DNA of 64,000 nt from the NCBI RefSeq assembly GCF_002583555.1, contig NZ_BEGX01000032.1, positions 62,001 to 126,000 of the forward strand. Direction: 5' to 3'. Below are positions 18,228 to 27,882 of this stretch, piece by piece. The number at the start of each line of letters is the position of its first letter. Positions within the stretch are counted from its first letter, which is position 1. Under the pieces are notes generated by a model. That model was not told where the DNA came from. It worked only from the letters and a program-made list of their open reading frames with translations, and ran no database searches. Source of the DNA: Pseudonocardia sp. N23 (GTDB lineage Bacteria > Actinomycetota > Actinomycetes > Mycobacteriales > Pseudonocardiaceae). Both the position numbers and the translations under genes were made by a program.

Positions 18228-20552
18228 ATGCCCTCGTCCACCCTCGCGGCGATCGACCTCGCCGCGGGCGACCGCGTCATCGTCGGCGTGGTCGCGGTGG
18301 TCGCGCTCGCTGCCCTGGCCATCGGCTACGTACTGCTCCGGGAGGTTCTGGCCAACGGCCAGGGCACCGAGAAGATGCAGGACATCGGCCGAGCGGTCCA
18401 GGAAGGCGCCACGGCCTACCTCAATCGAATGTTCCGCACGCTCGGCGTATTCGTCGTGATCGTGTTCGTCCTGCTCTTCGCGCTCCCCGCGGACGGCTGG
18501 GGTGAGCGCATCGGGCGCTCCCTCTTCTTCATCGTCGGCGCGCTCTTCTCCGCGCTGATCGGCTACCTCGGGATGTGGCTCGCGACGCGCGCCAACATCC
18601 GCGTCGCCGCCGCCGCCCGCGAGCCGGGTGGTCGCGAGAAGGCGACCCGCATCGCGTTCCGCACCGGCGGCGTCGTCGGCATGTTCACCGTCGGCCTCGG
18701 CCTCTTCGGCGCCTCGGTCGTCGTGCTGGCCTACGCCGGTGAGGCTCCGAAGGTCCTGGAGGGCTTCGGCTTCGGCGCCGCACTGCTCGCGATGTTCATG
18801 CGTGTCGGTGGCGGCATCTTCACCAAAGCCGCCGACGTCGGCGCCGACCTCGTCGGCAAGGTCGAGCAGGGTATCCCCGAGGACGACCCCCGCAACGCCG
18901 CGACGATCGCGGACAACGTGGGCGACAACGTCGGTGACTGCGCGGGCATGGCCGCCGACCTCTTCGAGTCCTACGCGGTCACCCTCGTCGCGGCCCTGAT
19001 CCTGGGCAGCGCGGCGTTCGGCCTGCAGGGCCTGCTGTTCCCGCTGATCGTCCCCGCGATCGGCGTGATCACCGCCGTCATCGGCGTCTACATCACCAAG
19101 GCCCGCCCCAACGAGGGCGGTCTGAAGGCGATCAACCGAAGCTTCTACATCTCGGCCGTGATCTCGGCGGTGCTGTGTGTCATCGCGGCCTACCTGTACC
19201 TGCCGGGTTCGTTCGGCCAGCTGGGCAGCAACGGCGCGGGCGTCCCCACCGACGCGTCGGTCGTGACCGCAATGGCCGGATCCGACCCGCGCCTGATCGC
19301 GTCGATCGCCGTGATCATCGGCATCGTGCTCGCCGGCATCATCCTGTGGCTGACCGGCTACTTCACGGGCACCGAGGACAAGCCGGTCAAGACCGTCGGC
19401 GAGTCCTCGCTGACGGGCTCGGCGACGGTCATCCTGGCCGGCATCTCGATCGGTTTCGAGTCGGCCGTCTACACCGCCCTCGTGATCGGTGCCGCGGTGT
19501 TCGGCGCGTTCGCGCTGGCGACGGCGTCGATCACGGTCGCGCTGTTCGCGGTCGCGCTCGCCGGTACCGGCCTGCTGACCACCGTCGGCGTCATCGTCGC
19601 GATGGACACCTTCGGCCCGGTCTCGGACAACGCCCAGGGCATCGCGGAGATGTCGGGCGACGTCGAGGGCGAGGGCGTCGCGATCCTGACCGAGCTCGAC
19701 GCGGTGGGCAACACCACCAAGGCGATCACCAAGGGCATCGCGATCGCGACGGCGGTGCTCGCCGCGACGGCGCTGTTCGGCTCCTACCGCGACGCGATCA
19801 CGCAGGCGCTGGCGAAGGCCGGCGCAGCGGCGACGGACGTGGGCACGGCGTTCGCGTTCGAGGTGTTCTCCCCGAACACCCTCGTCGGCGTGATCATCGG
19901 CGCCTCGGTCGTGTTCATGTTCTCGGGCCTGGCCATCAACGCGGTGACCCGCGCGGCCGGCGCAATCGTGTTCGAGGTGCGGCGTCAGTTCCGCAGCGAC
20001 CCCGGGATCATGGCGGGGACGAGCCGTCCGGAGTACGGCCGCGTCGTCGACATCTGCACCCGTGACTCGCTGCGTGAGCTGGCCACCCCCGGCCTGCTCG
20101 CGATCCTCGCACCCGTCGCCGTCGGCTTCGGCCTCGGCGTCGGTCCGCTGGCCGGCTACCTGGCCGGCGCGATCGCCTGCGGCACGCTGATGGCGATCTT
20201 CCTCGCCAACTCCGGTGGCGCATGGGACAACGCGAAGAAGCTGGTCGAGGACGGGAACCACGGCGGCAAGGGCTCGCCCGCGCACGAGGCGACCATCATC
20301 GGCGACACCGTCGGTGACCCGTTCAAGGACACCGCCGGCCCGTCGATCAACCCGCTGATCAAGGTCATGAACCTGGTCTCGGTACTGATCGCCCCGGCGA
20401 TCGTGGTGTTCTCGGTGGGCGAGTCGGCATCGCTGGGGCTGCGGATCGCGATCGCGCTCGTCGCGTTCGCGATCATCGTGGCGGCAGTCGTCGTGTCGAA
20501 GCGACGGTCGACGACGATCGCGGACACCCCCGTGGAGGAGCAGGTCGGCTAG
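18228..20552 (+). CDS. hppA: K+-independent proton-translocating pyrophosphatase
   Basis: The 774-residue integral membrane enzyme hydrolyses pyrophosphate and pumps protons. Catalytic loops are clear: KAADVGADLVGKVEQGIPED, DNVGDNVGDCAGMAADLFE, and GDTVGDPFKDTAGPSIN near the C-terminus. The segment GNTTKAITKGIAIA has Lys and Thr at the two positions that are Ala and Gly in K+-dependent members, so this is the K+-independent type. MPSSTL was chosen because AGGAGA lies seven bases upstream. A long hairpin terminator follows. Confidence 0.97.
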   Translation: MPSSTLAAIDLAAGDRVIVGVVAVVALAALAIGYVLLREVLANGQGTEKMQDIGRAVQEGATAYLNRMFRTLGVFVVIVFVLLFALPADGWGERIGRSLFFIVGALFSALIGYLGMWLATRANIRVAAAAREPGGREKATRIAFRTGGVVGMFTVGLGLFGASVVVLAYAGEAPKVLEGFGFGAALLAMFMRVGGGIFTKAADVGADLVGKVEQGIPEDDPRNAATIADNVGDNVGDCAGMAADLFESYAVTLVAALILGSAAFGLQGLLFPLIVPAIGVITAVIGVYITKARPNEGGLKAINRSFYISAVISAVLCVIAAYLYLPGSFGQLGSNGAGVPTDASVVTAMAGSDPRLIASIAVIIGIVLAGIILWLTGYFTGTEDKPVKTVGESSLTGSATVILAGISIGFESAVYTALVIGAAVFGAFALATASITVALFAVALAGTGLLTTVGVIVAMDTFGPVSDNAQGIAEMSGDVEGEGVAILTELDAVGNTTKAITKGIAIATAVLAATALFGSYRDAITQALAKAGAAATDVGTAFAFEVFSPNTLVGVIIGASVVFMFSGLAINAVTRAAGAIVFEVRRQFRSDPGIMAGTSRPEYGRVVDICTRDSLRELATPGLLAILAPVAVGFGLGVGPLAGYLAGAIACGTLMAIFLANSGGAWDNAKKLVEDGNHGGKGSPAHEATIIGDTVGDPFKDTAGPSINPLIKVMNLVSVLIAPAIVVFSVGESASLGLRIAIALVAFAIIVAAVVVSKRRSTTIADTPVEEQVG

Positions 20553-20574
20553 TCCGTCCCGCGTCACCGCAGGT

Positions 20575-20624
20575 CACGACGAAGGCCATCCGCCCGCACG
20601 TTCGGGTGGGTGGCCTTCGTCGTG
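20575..20624 (+). terminator. Strong hairpin terminator after hppA
   Basis: CACGACGAAGGCCA and TGGCCTTCGTCGTG pair perfectly over 14 bases. The inner CCGCCCG/CGGGTGG extends the stem with one G-T pair, leaving a tiny loop. It lies 22 bases after the hppA stop. Confidence 0.8.
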
Positions 20625-20791
20625 CCCGGGGGATGCCAGTAATGTCCGCTCGCCCGCGGCGCACCGAGCGTCGGAGTCCCCCGGAGGGTGTCGATGCGTC
20701 GTACGAGGTCAGGAACCTCGCTGCGACTGCGCACGCCCTCTCGCCGCCGCTCCGCTGCGCCGCCATTCCCACGAGAGAACCGGAGCATTCA

Positions 20792-21334
20792 GTGCGCCGT
20801 ACCCCCCGATCCCTCAAGGTCTCGCTCGTCGCCCTCGCGGCGGCGGCGACGACCGTCCTGGCCGGCTGCGGCGGCCCCAGCGACGCCGATGTGAAATGGG
20901 TCGACGGCCTGTGTGGCTCGATCAGCACGTTCACCGAGGCGGTGCAGACACAGCCGAACTTCGACGCGTCGAACCCCGACGCCGCGATCCAGGGCCTCGA
21001 GGGCTACCTGGGCACGGCGAGCACCGCAGTCCAGGGCTCGATCGAGTCGATGGACAAGCTCGGCCCATCGCCGATCGACGGCGGCGATGCGGTCGTCACC
21101 CAGCTGAAGACGACGCTGACCTCGGTGAAGTCCTCGTTCGACCAGGCCCGCCAGAAGCTCGACGGCGTCGACACGAGCGACCCGACCGCGATCACGGGCG
21201 CGCTGACCGAGGCGCTGAGCCCGCTGCAGGAGCTGTCGAAGCTCGACACGAGTGGCCTGAACGGCAACGCGGACATCAACGCCGCTGCGTCGAAGGCCGC
21301 GAACTGCCAGAAGCTGCAGCGGCAGAACGGCTGA
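20792..21334 (+). CDS. Lipoprotein of unknown function (paralogue 1)
   Basis: The 180-residue protein has a signal peptide (RRTPRSLKVS, then a hydrophobic run) ending in lipobox VLAGCGG, so Cys at about 24 would be lipidated. The mature part is alpha-helical with two cysteines (VDGLCGSI and the C-terminal AANCQKLQRQ). I recognise no family. It shares CGS near the N-terminus, a central GGDxVV, a DGVDxxD step and the terminal NCQKL with the next gene, so they are tandem paralogues. GTG start with GGAG eight bases upstream. Confidence 0.8.
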   Translation: MRRTPRSLKVSLVALAAAATTVLAGCGGPSDADVKWVDGLCGSISTFTEAVQTQPNFDASNPDAAIQGLEGYLGTASTAVQGSIESMDKLGPSPIDGGDAVVTQLKTTLTSVKSSFDQARQKLDGVDTSDPTAITGALTEALSPLQELSKLDTSGLNGNADINAAASKAANCQKLQRQNG

Positions 21335-21440
21335 CGCGGGGCGTCGACGGGCGGGCCGGGGGATCCCCGGCCCGCCCGCCCCGCGAGTGGGGGAGACTGG
21401 CGGACGGAGTGCCGTCGCTCGACCCCGTCAGGAGCCACGC

Positions 21441-22037
21441 ATGCCGCGCCGCCCCACCTCGTTCCGCGCCGCCGTCGCGCTCGTCGCGCTGGCGTTCACG
21501 CTGCTGGTCGGGGGGTGCTCGTCGGTCGTGACGGGTGTCGCCTCGGCCGATCCGGCGCCGCGGCCGGCCGAGGGCGTGGGCGCCGACCCGGTGGCGTGGA
21601 TGGACAAGGTGTGCGGGTCGTTCCAGCCGATGCTCGACGCGGCGCAGAAGACGCCGGACCTGGCCAACGCGCGTGACCTGCCGACGATCAAGAAGTCGTT
21701 CAGCGACTACCTGGGCGCGGTGCTCGCGGGGGTCCAGCAGGCCCGCTCGCAGCTCAGGGCCGCGGGCAAGGCGCCGGTGTCGGGCGGCGACGACGTGGTC
21801 GGCCGGATCGACGGCCTGTACGGGCAGTTCGAGACGAGCCTGTCGGAGGCGAAGACGCGGGTCGACGGCGTCGACCCGAACGACGCCACGGCGTTCCAGG
21901 CCGCGCTGACCGATGCCACGAACTCGCTGACGAAGCTGTCGCAGTCCGGCGGCGGGCTGGGCGACACGAAGCCGTTCATCCGGCTCAACCGCGCCGCGGA
22001 CGCGGCGCCGAACTGCCAGAAGCTCGGCAGCCGCTGA
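21441..22037 (+). CDS. Lipoprotein of unknown function (paralogue 2)
   Basis: The 198-residue protein has a signal peptide with lipobox LLVGGCSS and the same mature pattern as its upstream neighbour: MDKVCGSFQPML, YLGAVLAGVQQA, PVSGGDDVV, RVDGVDPND, and a final APNCQKLGSR. ATG follows AGGAG at seven bases. The conserved cysteine pair may form a disulphide outside the cell. The function is unknown. Confidence 0.8.
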   Translation: MPRRPTSFRAAVALVALAFTLLVGGCSSVVTGVASADPAPRPAEGVGADPVAWMDKVCGSFQPMLDAAQKTPDLANARDLPTIKKSFSDYLGAVLAGVQQARSQLRAAGKAPVSGGDDVVGRIDGLYGQFETSLSEAKTRVDGVDPNDATAFQAALTDATNSLTKLSQSGGGLGDTKPFIRLNRAADAAPNCQKLGSR

Positions 22038-22138
22038 TTCCGATCGGGTAGCGAGACGCGCCGACCGGGTCACCGTCCGGCGACGCGCAACGACGACCCG
22101 GCGTGCCGCCCTGTTCTTGATCGAACAGATGTTCTACC

Positions 22139-22744
22139 GTGCGGCCCGTGGCTCAGCTGTCACTGTTCTCCGCGGAGGCCCGGCCGGTGCGGCGCACCGA
22201 CCTGGCCGGGCTGCTGTGCGGGCCTGGCCGGATCGTACGGTTCGGCAGCGGCACGACGGCCCGGCTGAGCCTCGACGTGGCCGACGCGGTACGCGCACGC
22301 GCGGTGCGGGCGGCCGCGGCGGCGGCGGGGCTGCGCCTGGACGCCGACCCGGCCGACGACGGCTCGGTGGCGCTGCGCTCGGCGTTCCGCTGCGACCTGG
22401 TGTCGCTCGCCGCCGCCTGGAGCCGTGACGACGCGAAACACGTCCCGGACGACCTGCAGCTCGACGGTTCGATGCTGCGGCTGTGGGCGCTCGCTGCGGG
22501 CAGCCCCGACCAGCGCGGCGGATACCTGCTCGCGCTCGACCCGCAGGCACCGCACACCCACCGTCCACTGGCGGCCGCGGCGTACCGGGCCGGCATCTCG
22601 CCGGCCCGCGTCGGCGCCGACGACGCACCCGCCCTCCGGATCGCCGGGGCGGCCCGGGTGCGGCGTCTCGTCGAGCTCGTCGGGCCCACCCCCGAGCGCG
22701 TCCCGGCGACCGACTGGCCGCGGTGGTGGGGCCGGGCGTCGTGA
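22139..22744 (+). CDS. Conserved actinobacterial protein, Rv3647c-like
   Basis: The 201-residue protein begins (M)RPVAQLSLFSAEARPVRRTDLAGLLCGPG and has a central LRSAFRCDLVSLAAAW. It looks like the protein that mycobacteria encode directly upstream of topA (Rv3647c); no function is established. A second GTG nine bases downstream (VAQLSLFS) is an equally good start. It stands 223 bases upstream of topA on the same strand. Confidence 0.75.
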   Translation: MRPVAQLSLFSAEARPVRRTDLAGLLCGPGRIVRFGSGTTARLSLDVADAVRARAVRAAAAAAGLRLDADPADDGSVALRSAFRCDLVSLAAAWSRDDAKHVPDDLQLDGSMLRLWALAAGSPDQRGGYLLALDPQAPHTHRPLAAAAYRAGISPARVGADDAPALRIAGAARVRRLVELVGPTPERVPATDWPRWWGRAS

Positions 22745-22967
22745 TCGTGGTTGACGACCTGGTTACGCTCCCGCTCGTCACCGCTTCCTGACGTGACAGA
22801 TGCAACACGCCGGGTGAGTGTGCGAACGTGGCGGGCAGGACCGGTGTTGTAGGGATACTGGCGAACCTGGCCCCGCAACCGGGATCAGGGCGACCGAGCG
22901 GCCGGATCGACGGCCGACGGACGCGACGCGATCGGCGTCGGGTCCGGCGACGATGGAGTAGGACCAA

Positions 22968-25859
22968 GTGGCAACCCGAACGACGCGTTCGAAGGCAGGG
23001 GCCGACGACGACTCCGCCCCCGCCGCGGGCGGCAGCCGGCGCACCGGCACCCCTGCGGCGACGACGACGGGTCGTCCGACCCGGCGGCTCGTGATCGTCG
23101 AGTCGCCGACCAAGGCCAAGAAGATCGCGCCCTATCTGGGCAAGAACTATGTCGTCGAGTCGTCCGTCGGGCACATCCGCGACCTGCCGCGCGGCGCCGC
23201 CGACGTGCCCGCCAAGTACAAGGGCGAGTCATGGGCCCGCCTCGGCGTGGACGTCGACCACGAGTTCGCACCGCTCTACATCGTGACGCCGGAGAAGAAG
23301 AGCAAGGTCTCCGAGCTGCGCGAGGCGCTCAAGTCGGTCGACGAGCTACTGCTCGCGACGGACCCCGACCGCGAGGGCGAGGCCATCGCCTGGCACCTGC
23401 TCGACACCCTGAAGCCGACGGTCCCCGTCCGCCGGATGGTCTTCCACGAGATTACCGAGGCGGCCATCCTCGCGGCGGCCGAGAACCTGCGGGACCTGGA
23501 CCAGGACCTGGTCGACGCACAGGAGACACGCCGCATCCTCGACCGGCTCTACGGCTACGAGGTCTCCCCCGTGCTGTGGAAGAAGGTCATGCCGAAGCTG
23601 TCGGCGGGCCGGGTGCAGTCGGTCGCGACGCGGCTGATCGTGCAGCGCGAGCGGGAGCGGATGGCGTTCGTCTCCGCCTCGTACTGGGACATCGCGGCGA
23701 CGCTCGACGCCGGCGCCGATGCGACCCCGCGCTCGTTCGGTGCGCGCCTGGTGGCCGTCGACGGCAACCGGGTGGCGACGGGCCGCGACTTCGGGGCCGA
23801 CGGCAGGCTGAAGTCCGACGCGCGCCCGCTCGACGAGGCGAGCGCCCGCCGGCTCGCCGAGTCGCTGCAGGGTGCCGACCTGACGGTCTCGTCGGTCGAG
23901 TCGAAGCCCTACACGCGCAAGCCGTACCCGCCGTTCATGACCTCGACGCTGCAGCAGGAGGCGGGCCGCAAGCTTCGGTTCTCCGCCGAGCGCACGATGC
24001 GCACCGCGCAGCGGCTGTACGAGAACGGCTACATCACCTACATGCGTACCGACTCGACGACGCTGTCGGCGTCGGCGATCGATGCCGCCCGGGCCCAGGC
24101 CCGTGAGCTCTACGGCGACGCGTACGTCTCGCCGCAGCCGCGGCAGTACACCCGCAAGGTCAAGAACGCCCAGGAAGCTCACGAGGCGATCAGGCCGTCC
24201 GGTGAGACGTTCCGCACTCCCGGTGCGATCGCCCGGGAGGTCGACGGCGACGACTTCCGCCTCTACGAGCTGATCTGGCAGCGCACCGTGGCCTCGCAGA
24301 TGGCCGACGCGCGGGGCACGACGATGAGCGTCCGGATCATCGGCACCGCCGCGACGGGCGAGGAGGCGACGTTCGCCGCCTCGGGCCGCACGATCACCTT
24401 CCCCGGCTTCCTGAAGGCCTACGTCGAGACCCTCGAGGACGGCAGCGACGGCCAGGCCGACGACGCCGAGTCGCGGCTGCCGAACCTCACCGAGGGCGCG
24501 GGCGTCACCGCGACCGAGCTGAAGCCGGACGGCCACTCGACGAACCCGCCGGCCCGCTTCACCGAGCCGAGCCTGGTGAAGCAGCTCGAGGAGCTGGGCA
24601 TCGGCCGCCCGTCGACGTACGCGTCGATCATCAAGACGATCCAGGACCGCGGCTACGTCTGGAAGAAGGGCTCCGCCCTCGTCCCGTCGTGGGTGGCGTT
24701 CTCGGTGATCGGACTGCTGGAGCACCACTTCGGCCGCCTCGTCGACTACGACTTCACCGCCGCGATGGAGGACGAGCTCGACGCGATCGCGTCGGGCAAC
24801 GACTCGCGCACCGCCTGGCTGACAGGCTTCTACTTCGGTGCGGCGCAGGGCAGCGAGGGCTCGGTGGCCCGCGCGGGCGGACTGAAGAAGCTCGTCGGGG
24901 TGAACCTCGAGGAGATCGACGCCCGCGAGGTCAACTCGATCCCGATGTTCGCCGACTCCGAGGGCCGCGACGTCGTCGTGCGCGTCGGCCGCTACGGGCC
25001 GTACCTGGAGCGGATGGTCGACGACGCGTCGCAGCGGGCGAACCTCCCCGAGGAGCTGCCCCCCGACGAGCTGACCGCCGAGATCGCCGAGCAGCTGTTC
25101 TCGGTGCCGCAGGAGGGCCGCTCTCTGGGCACCGACCCGGTGACGGGGCACGAGATCGTCGCCAAGGAGGGCCGTTTCGGTCCCTACGTGACGGAGATCC
25201 TGCCCGAGCCGGAGGCGCCCGCCGCGGGCACGACGCCCCGGAAGAAGGCACCGGCCAAGCCGAAGCCGCGCACGGGTTCGTTGCTGAAGACGATGAGCGT
25301 CGAGTCGGTGACCCTCGAGGACGCGCTGCGGCTGCTGTCGCTGCCACGGCTGGTCGGGGCCGACCCGGAGAGCGGCGAAGAGATCACCGCGCAGAACGGT
25401 CGCTACGGGCCGTACCTGAAGAAGGGGACGGACTCGCGGTCGCTCACCGACGAGGAGCAGATGTTCACCGTCACCCTCGAGGAGGCGCTGGAGATCTACA
25501 AGCAGCCCAAGCAGCGTGGCCGGCGGACCGCTGCGGCCACGCCGCCGCTGCGTGAGCTGGGGAACGACTCGGCGACCGGCAAGCCGATGGTGATCAAGGA
25601 CGGCCGTTTCGGCCCGTACGTCACCGACGGTGAGTCGAACGCGTCGCTGCGCAAGGGCGACAGCGTCGAGGAGATCACCGACGAGCGCGCGTCGGAGCTG
25701 CTGGCCGAGCGCCGGGCGAAGGCCCCGGTGAAGAAGGCCCCGGTCCGCCGCAAGACGGCCGCCGCCTCCAAGACGACGACCACCAAGGCGGCCGCGGCGA
25801 AGACGACGGCGGCGGCCAAGAAGGCCCCGGCACGCCGCCGGACCACCGCGGAGTCCTGA
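22968..25859 (+). CDS. topA: DNA topoisomerase I
   Basis: The 963-residue type IA topoisomerase relaxes negative supercoils. It has the Toprim start RRLVIVESPTKAKKIAPYLG, the acidic LLATDPDREGEAIAWHL, and the active-site tyrosine in YITYMRTDSTTLS. Further markers are AQEAHEAIRPS and FTEPSLVKQLEELGIGRPST. Instead of zinc fingers, the C-terminal third has repeated GRYGPYL/GRFGPYV units and a Lys/Ala tail (KKAPARRRTT), the actinobacterial form. GTG start. Confidence 0.97.
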   Translation: MATRTTRSKAGADDDSAPAAGGSRRTGTPAATTTGRPTRRLVIVESPTKAKKIAPYLGKNYVVESSVGHIRDLPRGAADVPAKYKGESWARLGVDVDHEFAPLYIVTPEKKSKVSELREALKSVDELLLATDPDREGEAIAWHLLDTLKPTVPVRRMVFHEITEAAILAAAENLRDLDQDLVDAQETRRILDRLYGYEVSPVLWKKVMPKLSAGRVQSVATRLIVQRERERMAFVSASYWDIAATLDAGADATPRSFGARLVAVDGNRVATGRDFGADGRLKSDARPLDEASARRLAESLQGADLTVSSVESKPYTRKPYPPFMTSTLQQEAGRKLRFSAERTMRTAQRLYENGYITYMRTDSTTLSASAIDAARAQARELYGDAYVSPQPRQYTRKVKNAQEAHEAIRPSGETFRTPGAIAREVDGDDFRLYELIWQRTVASQMADARGTTMSVRIIGTAATGEEATFAASGRTITFPGFLKAYVETLEDGSDGQADDAESRLPNLTEGAGVTATELKPDGHSTNPPARFTEPSLVKQLEELGIGRPSTYASIIKTIQDRGYVWKKGSALVPSWVAFSVIGLLEHHFGRLVDYDFTAAMEDELDAIASGNDSRTAWLTGFYFGAAQGSEGSVARAGGLKKLVGVNLEEIDAREVNSIPMFADSEGRDVVVRVGRYGPYLERMVDDASQRANLPEELPPDELTAEIAEQLFSVPQEGRSLGTDPVTGHEIVAKEGRFGPYVTEILPEPEAPAAGTTPRKKAPAKPKPRTGSLLKTMSVESVTLEDALRLLSLPRLVGADPESGEEITAQNGRYGPYLKKGTDSRSLTDEEQMFTVTLEEALEIYKQPKQRGRRTAAATPPLRELGNDSATGKPMVIKDGRFGPYVTDGESNASLRKGDSVEEITDERASELLAERRAKAPVKKAPVRRKTAAASKTTTTKAAAAKTTAAAKKAPARRRTTAES

Positions 25860-25971
25860 GGGACTCCGCCCTGCAGGACGACGCCGTTCTGCAGGAGCGG
25901 CACTTTCCTGCAGCTGGGCTGCCGGATGGCGCCGTTCCTGCGGAACCCGCGCGTCCCTGCCGCCGAGCGGT

Positions 25972-26439
25972 TCAGGCGAGCAGGGCCTTGACAGCTGCGG
26001 CCACCCGGCCGCCGTCGGCGCGGCCCGCTGCGGCGGCGTTGGCCTTCTTCATGACCTGACCCATCTGCCGCTGGCCCGGGGCCTCGCCGAGCTCGGCGGT
26101 GGTCTCGTCGACGGCGGTGCGCGCGATGGCGGCCAGCTCGTCGTCGGTGAGCTGCGTGGGCAGGTAGCCGGCGAGGACCTCGCCCTCGGCGATCTCCTGC
26201 GCCGCGAGCTCCGTGCGCCCCGCACCGGCGAACGCCTCGGCCGACTCGGCGCGCTTCTTCGCCTCCTTGGCGATGACCTTGAGCACCTCGTCGTCGCTCA
26301 GCTCACGAGCGGTGGTGCCGGCGACCTCGGCCGTGCCGATCGCCGTCAGCGTCATCCGAAGGGTGCGCTTGACCAGCTCGTCGCGAGCCTTCATGGCGGC
26401 CGTCAGGTCGTCACGGAGGCGCTGCTTGAGTTCGCTCAC
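25972..26439 (-). CDS. GatB/YqeY domain protein
   Basis: The 155-residue helical protein begins VSELKQRLRDDLTAAMKARDEL and contains VIAKEAKKRAESAEAF, YLPTQLTDDELAAIA and GQVMKKANAAAAGRADGG, all hallmarks of YqeY. YqeY resembles the tRNA-binding tail of GatB and may help amidotransferase function; its role is not settled. The GTG at 26439 fits the family N-terminus. An ATG at 26460 would add seven residues. It is divergent from the phosphoesterase, 24 bases away. Confidence 0.9.
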   Translation of the reverse strand: MSELKQRLRDDLTAAMKARDELVKRTLRMTLTAIGTAEVAGTTARELSDDEVLKVIAKEAKKRAESAEAFAGAGRTELAAQEIAEGEVLAGYLPTQLTDDELAAIARTAVDETTAELGEAPGQRQMGQVMKKANAAAAGRADGGRVAAAVKALLA

Positions 26440-26463
26440 GCGCGTGAACGTACCCTGCATCGT

Positions 26464-27402
26464 GTGAAGAGCTGGGCGCGAATCGCACTCGGGGCGACGA
26501 CGACCGGGGCCGCCACGCTGGCGTACGCGGCGGGCGTGGAGCGGCGCCGCTGGACGCTGCGGGAGGCCACCCTGCCGGTACTGGCGCCGGGCAGCCGGCC
26601 GATCCGCATCCTGCACGTCTCCGACCTGCACATGACCCCGGGCCAGACGTCCAAGCAGCGCTGGGTCGCGGAGCTGGCGTCGCTGGAGCCCGACCTCGTC
26701 ATCGACACGGGCGACAACCTGGGCCACGAGAAGGCCGTGCCGAACGTGGTGGCCGCGCTGGGCCCGCTGCTGGAGCGGCCGGGCGCCTTCGTCTTCGGCA
26801 GCAACGACTACTTCGGCCCGACGCCCAAGAACCCGGCCCGCTACCTGGGCCGCAACGAGAAGCGCATCCACGGCGACCCGCTGCCCTGGCGCGACCTGCG
26901 CGCGGCGCTGATCGAGCGCGGCTGGGCCGACGCCACCCACACCCGGGTGCCGCTGACGGTCGACGGGGTGCGGATCAGCGTCGCGGGCGTCGACGACCCG
27001 CACCTGGGGCTGGACCGCTACCCGCGGGTCGCCGGCCGGGTCGACGACGTCGACCTGCGCCTGGGTCTCACGCACTCGCCCGAACCCCGGGTGCTCGACG
27101 GCTTCGCCTCCGACGGCACCGACCTCGTCCTCGCCGGGCACACGCACGGCGGGCAGCTGCGCATGCCGGGCGTGGGTGCGATCGTCACCAACTGCGGGAT
27201 CGACCGGTCCCGTGCCCGTGGTGCGTCCCGCTGGGGCTCGCACACCTGGCTGCACGTCTCGGCGGGTCTGGGCACGTCGCCGTGGGCCCCGGTGCGGTTC
27301 GCGTGCCCCCCGGAGGCGTCGTTGCTGACGCTCGTGGCACGTCCCGCGGTCCGTGCGGCGCAACAGGGAACCCCCGCGTCGGCGGCTGTGGACGTCAGGT
27401 AG
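26464..27402 (+). CDS. Metallophosphoesterase, YkuE-like
   Basis: The 312-residue protein has an N-terminal hydrophobic anchor and the calcineurin-like metal sites in order: [30 protein letters not shown] and AGHTHGGQ. These bind a two-metal centre. Relatives cleave UDP-diacylglucosamine or phosphodiesters at the membrane; the substrate here is unknown. It starts at GTG, divergent from yqeY. Confidence 0.9.
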   Translation: MKSWARIALGATTTGAATLAYAAGVERRRWTLREATLPVLAPGSRPIRILHVSDLHMTPGQTSKQRWVAELASLEPDLVIDTGDNLGHEKAVPNVVAALGPLLERPGAFVFGSNDYFGPTPKNPARYLGRNEKRIHGDPLPWRDLRAALIERGWADATHTRVPLTVDGVRISVAGVDDPHLGLDRYPRVAGRVDDVDLRLGLTHSPEPRVLDGFASDGTDLVLAGHTHGGQLRMPGVGAIVTNCGIDRSRARGASRWGSHTWLHVSAGLGTSPWAPVRFACPPEASLLTLVARPAVRAAQQGTPASAAVDVR

Positions 27403-27437
27403 AGTTCACAGCGGCTCGCAGCGAGTTGGCGGGCAAT

Positions 27438-27518
<81 letters not shown>

Positions 27519-27522
27519 TCCC

Positions 27523-27570
27523 AGTTCAGGGCCGGTTACTCCAGACGGAGGACCGGCCCTGAACTCGTTT
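27523..27570 (+). terminator. Rho-independent terminator after tRNA-Pro
   Basis: AGTTCAGGGCCGGT at 27523-27536 pairs perfectly with ACCGGCCCTGAACT at 27552-27565, and CGTTT follows. A 14-pair stem followed by T residues directly behind the tRNA is a convincing intrinsic terminator. Confidence 0.85.
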
Positions 27571-27882
27571 CCCGGGTCTTCTGGGAGACGATCGTGAATA
27601 CGATGCTCTCCCCCGAGCTTCAGCCGCGCGCGCCGAGGAGGGCGTCGAGACGAAGAGTTCCGCTTCGCGAACACCTACCGCTCGAGCGAAGCACTCAAGA
27701 GTTCTCGCGAGGACCACGCGCGTGACCGCTGCCGGGACGCGCGGAACGCGACCCGGTGGATCAAGATGCCCAGGGTGGTCGCGTTGATCTTGCTCCGTTC
27801 GTCTTCCTTTGGCGTAGCGCTCATACCGAGCTTGGCGTCGTGGCGTGCTGATCGGAGCTACACCGATGTTCCTGGAGTCCGG
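27571..27882. other. Intergenic, tRNA to response regulator
   Basis: About 310 bases without a gene. Codon pattern and GC differ from neighbours (for example TTCCTTTGGCGTAGCGCTCATACC near 27810), hinting at decayed or foreign DNA beside the tRNA. I found no copy of the tRNA 3' end that would mark an integrated element. Confidence 0.4.

Noticed and set aside
15254-18322. A 1022-codon open frame on the minus strand
   Set aside because: It is Arg/Pro-rich, lacks domains and shadows the DUF1998 helicase, which has full motifs in another frame.
18105-20567. An 820-codon antisense frame over hppA
   Set aside because: Asp/Arg/His-rich shadow of a highly conserved pump; long antisense frames are expected at this GC.
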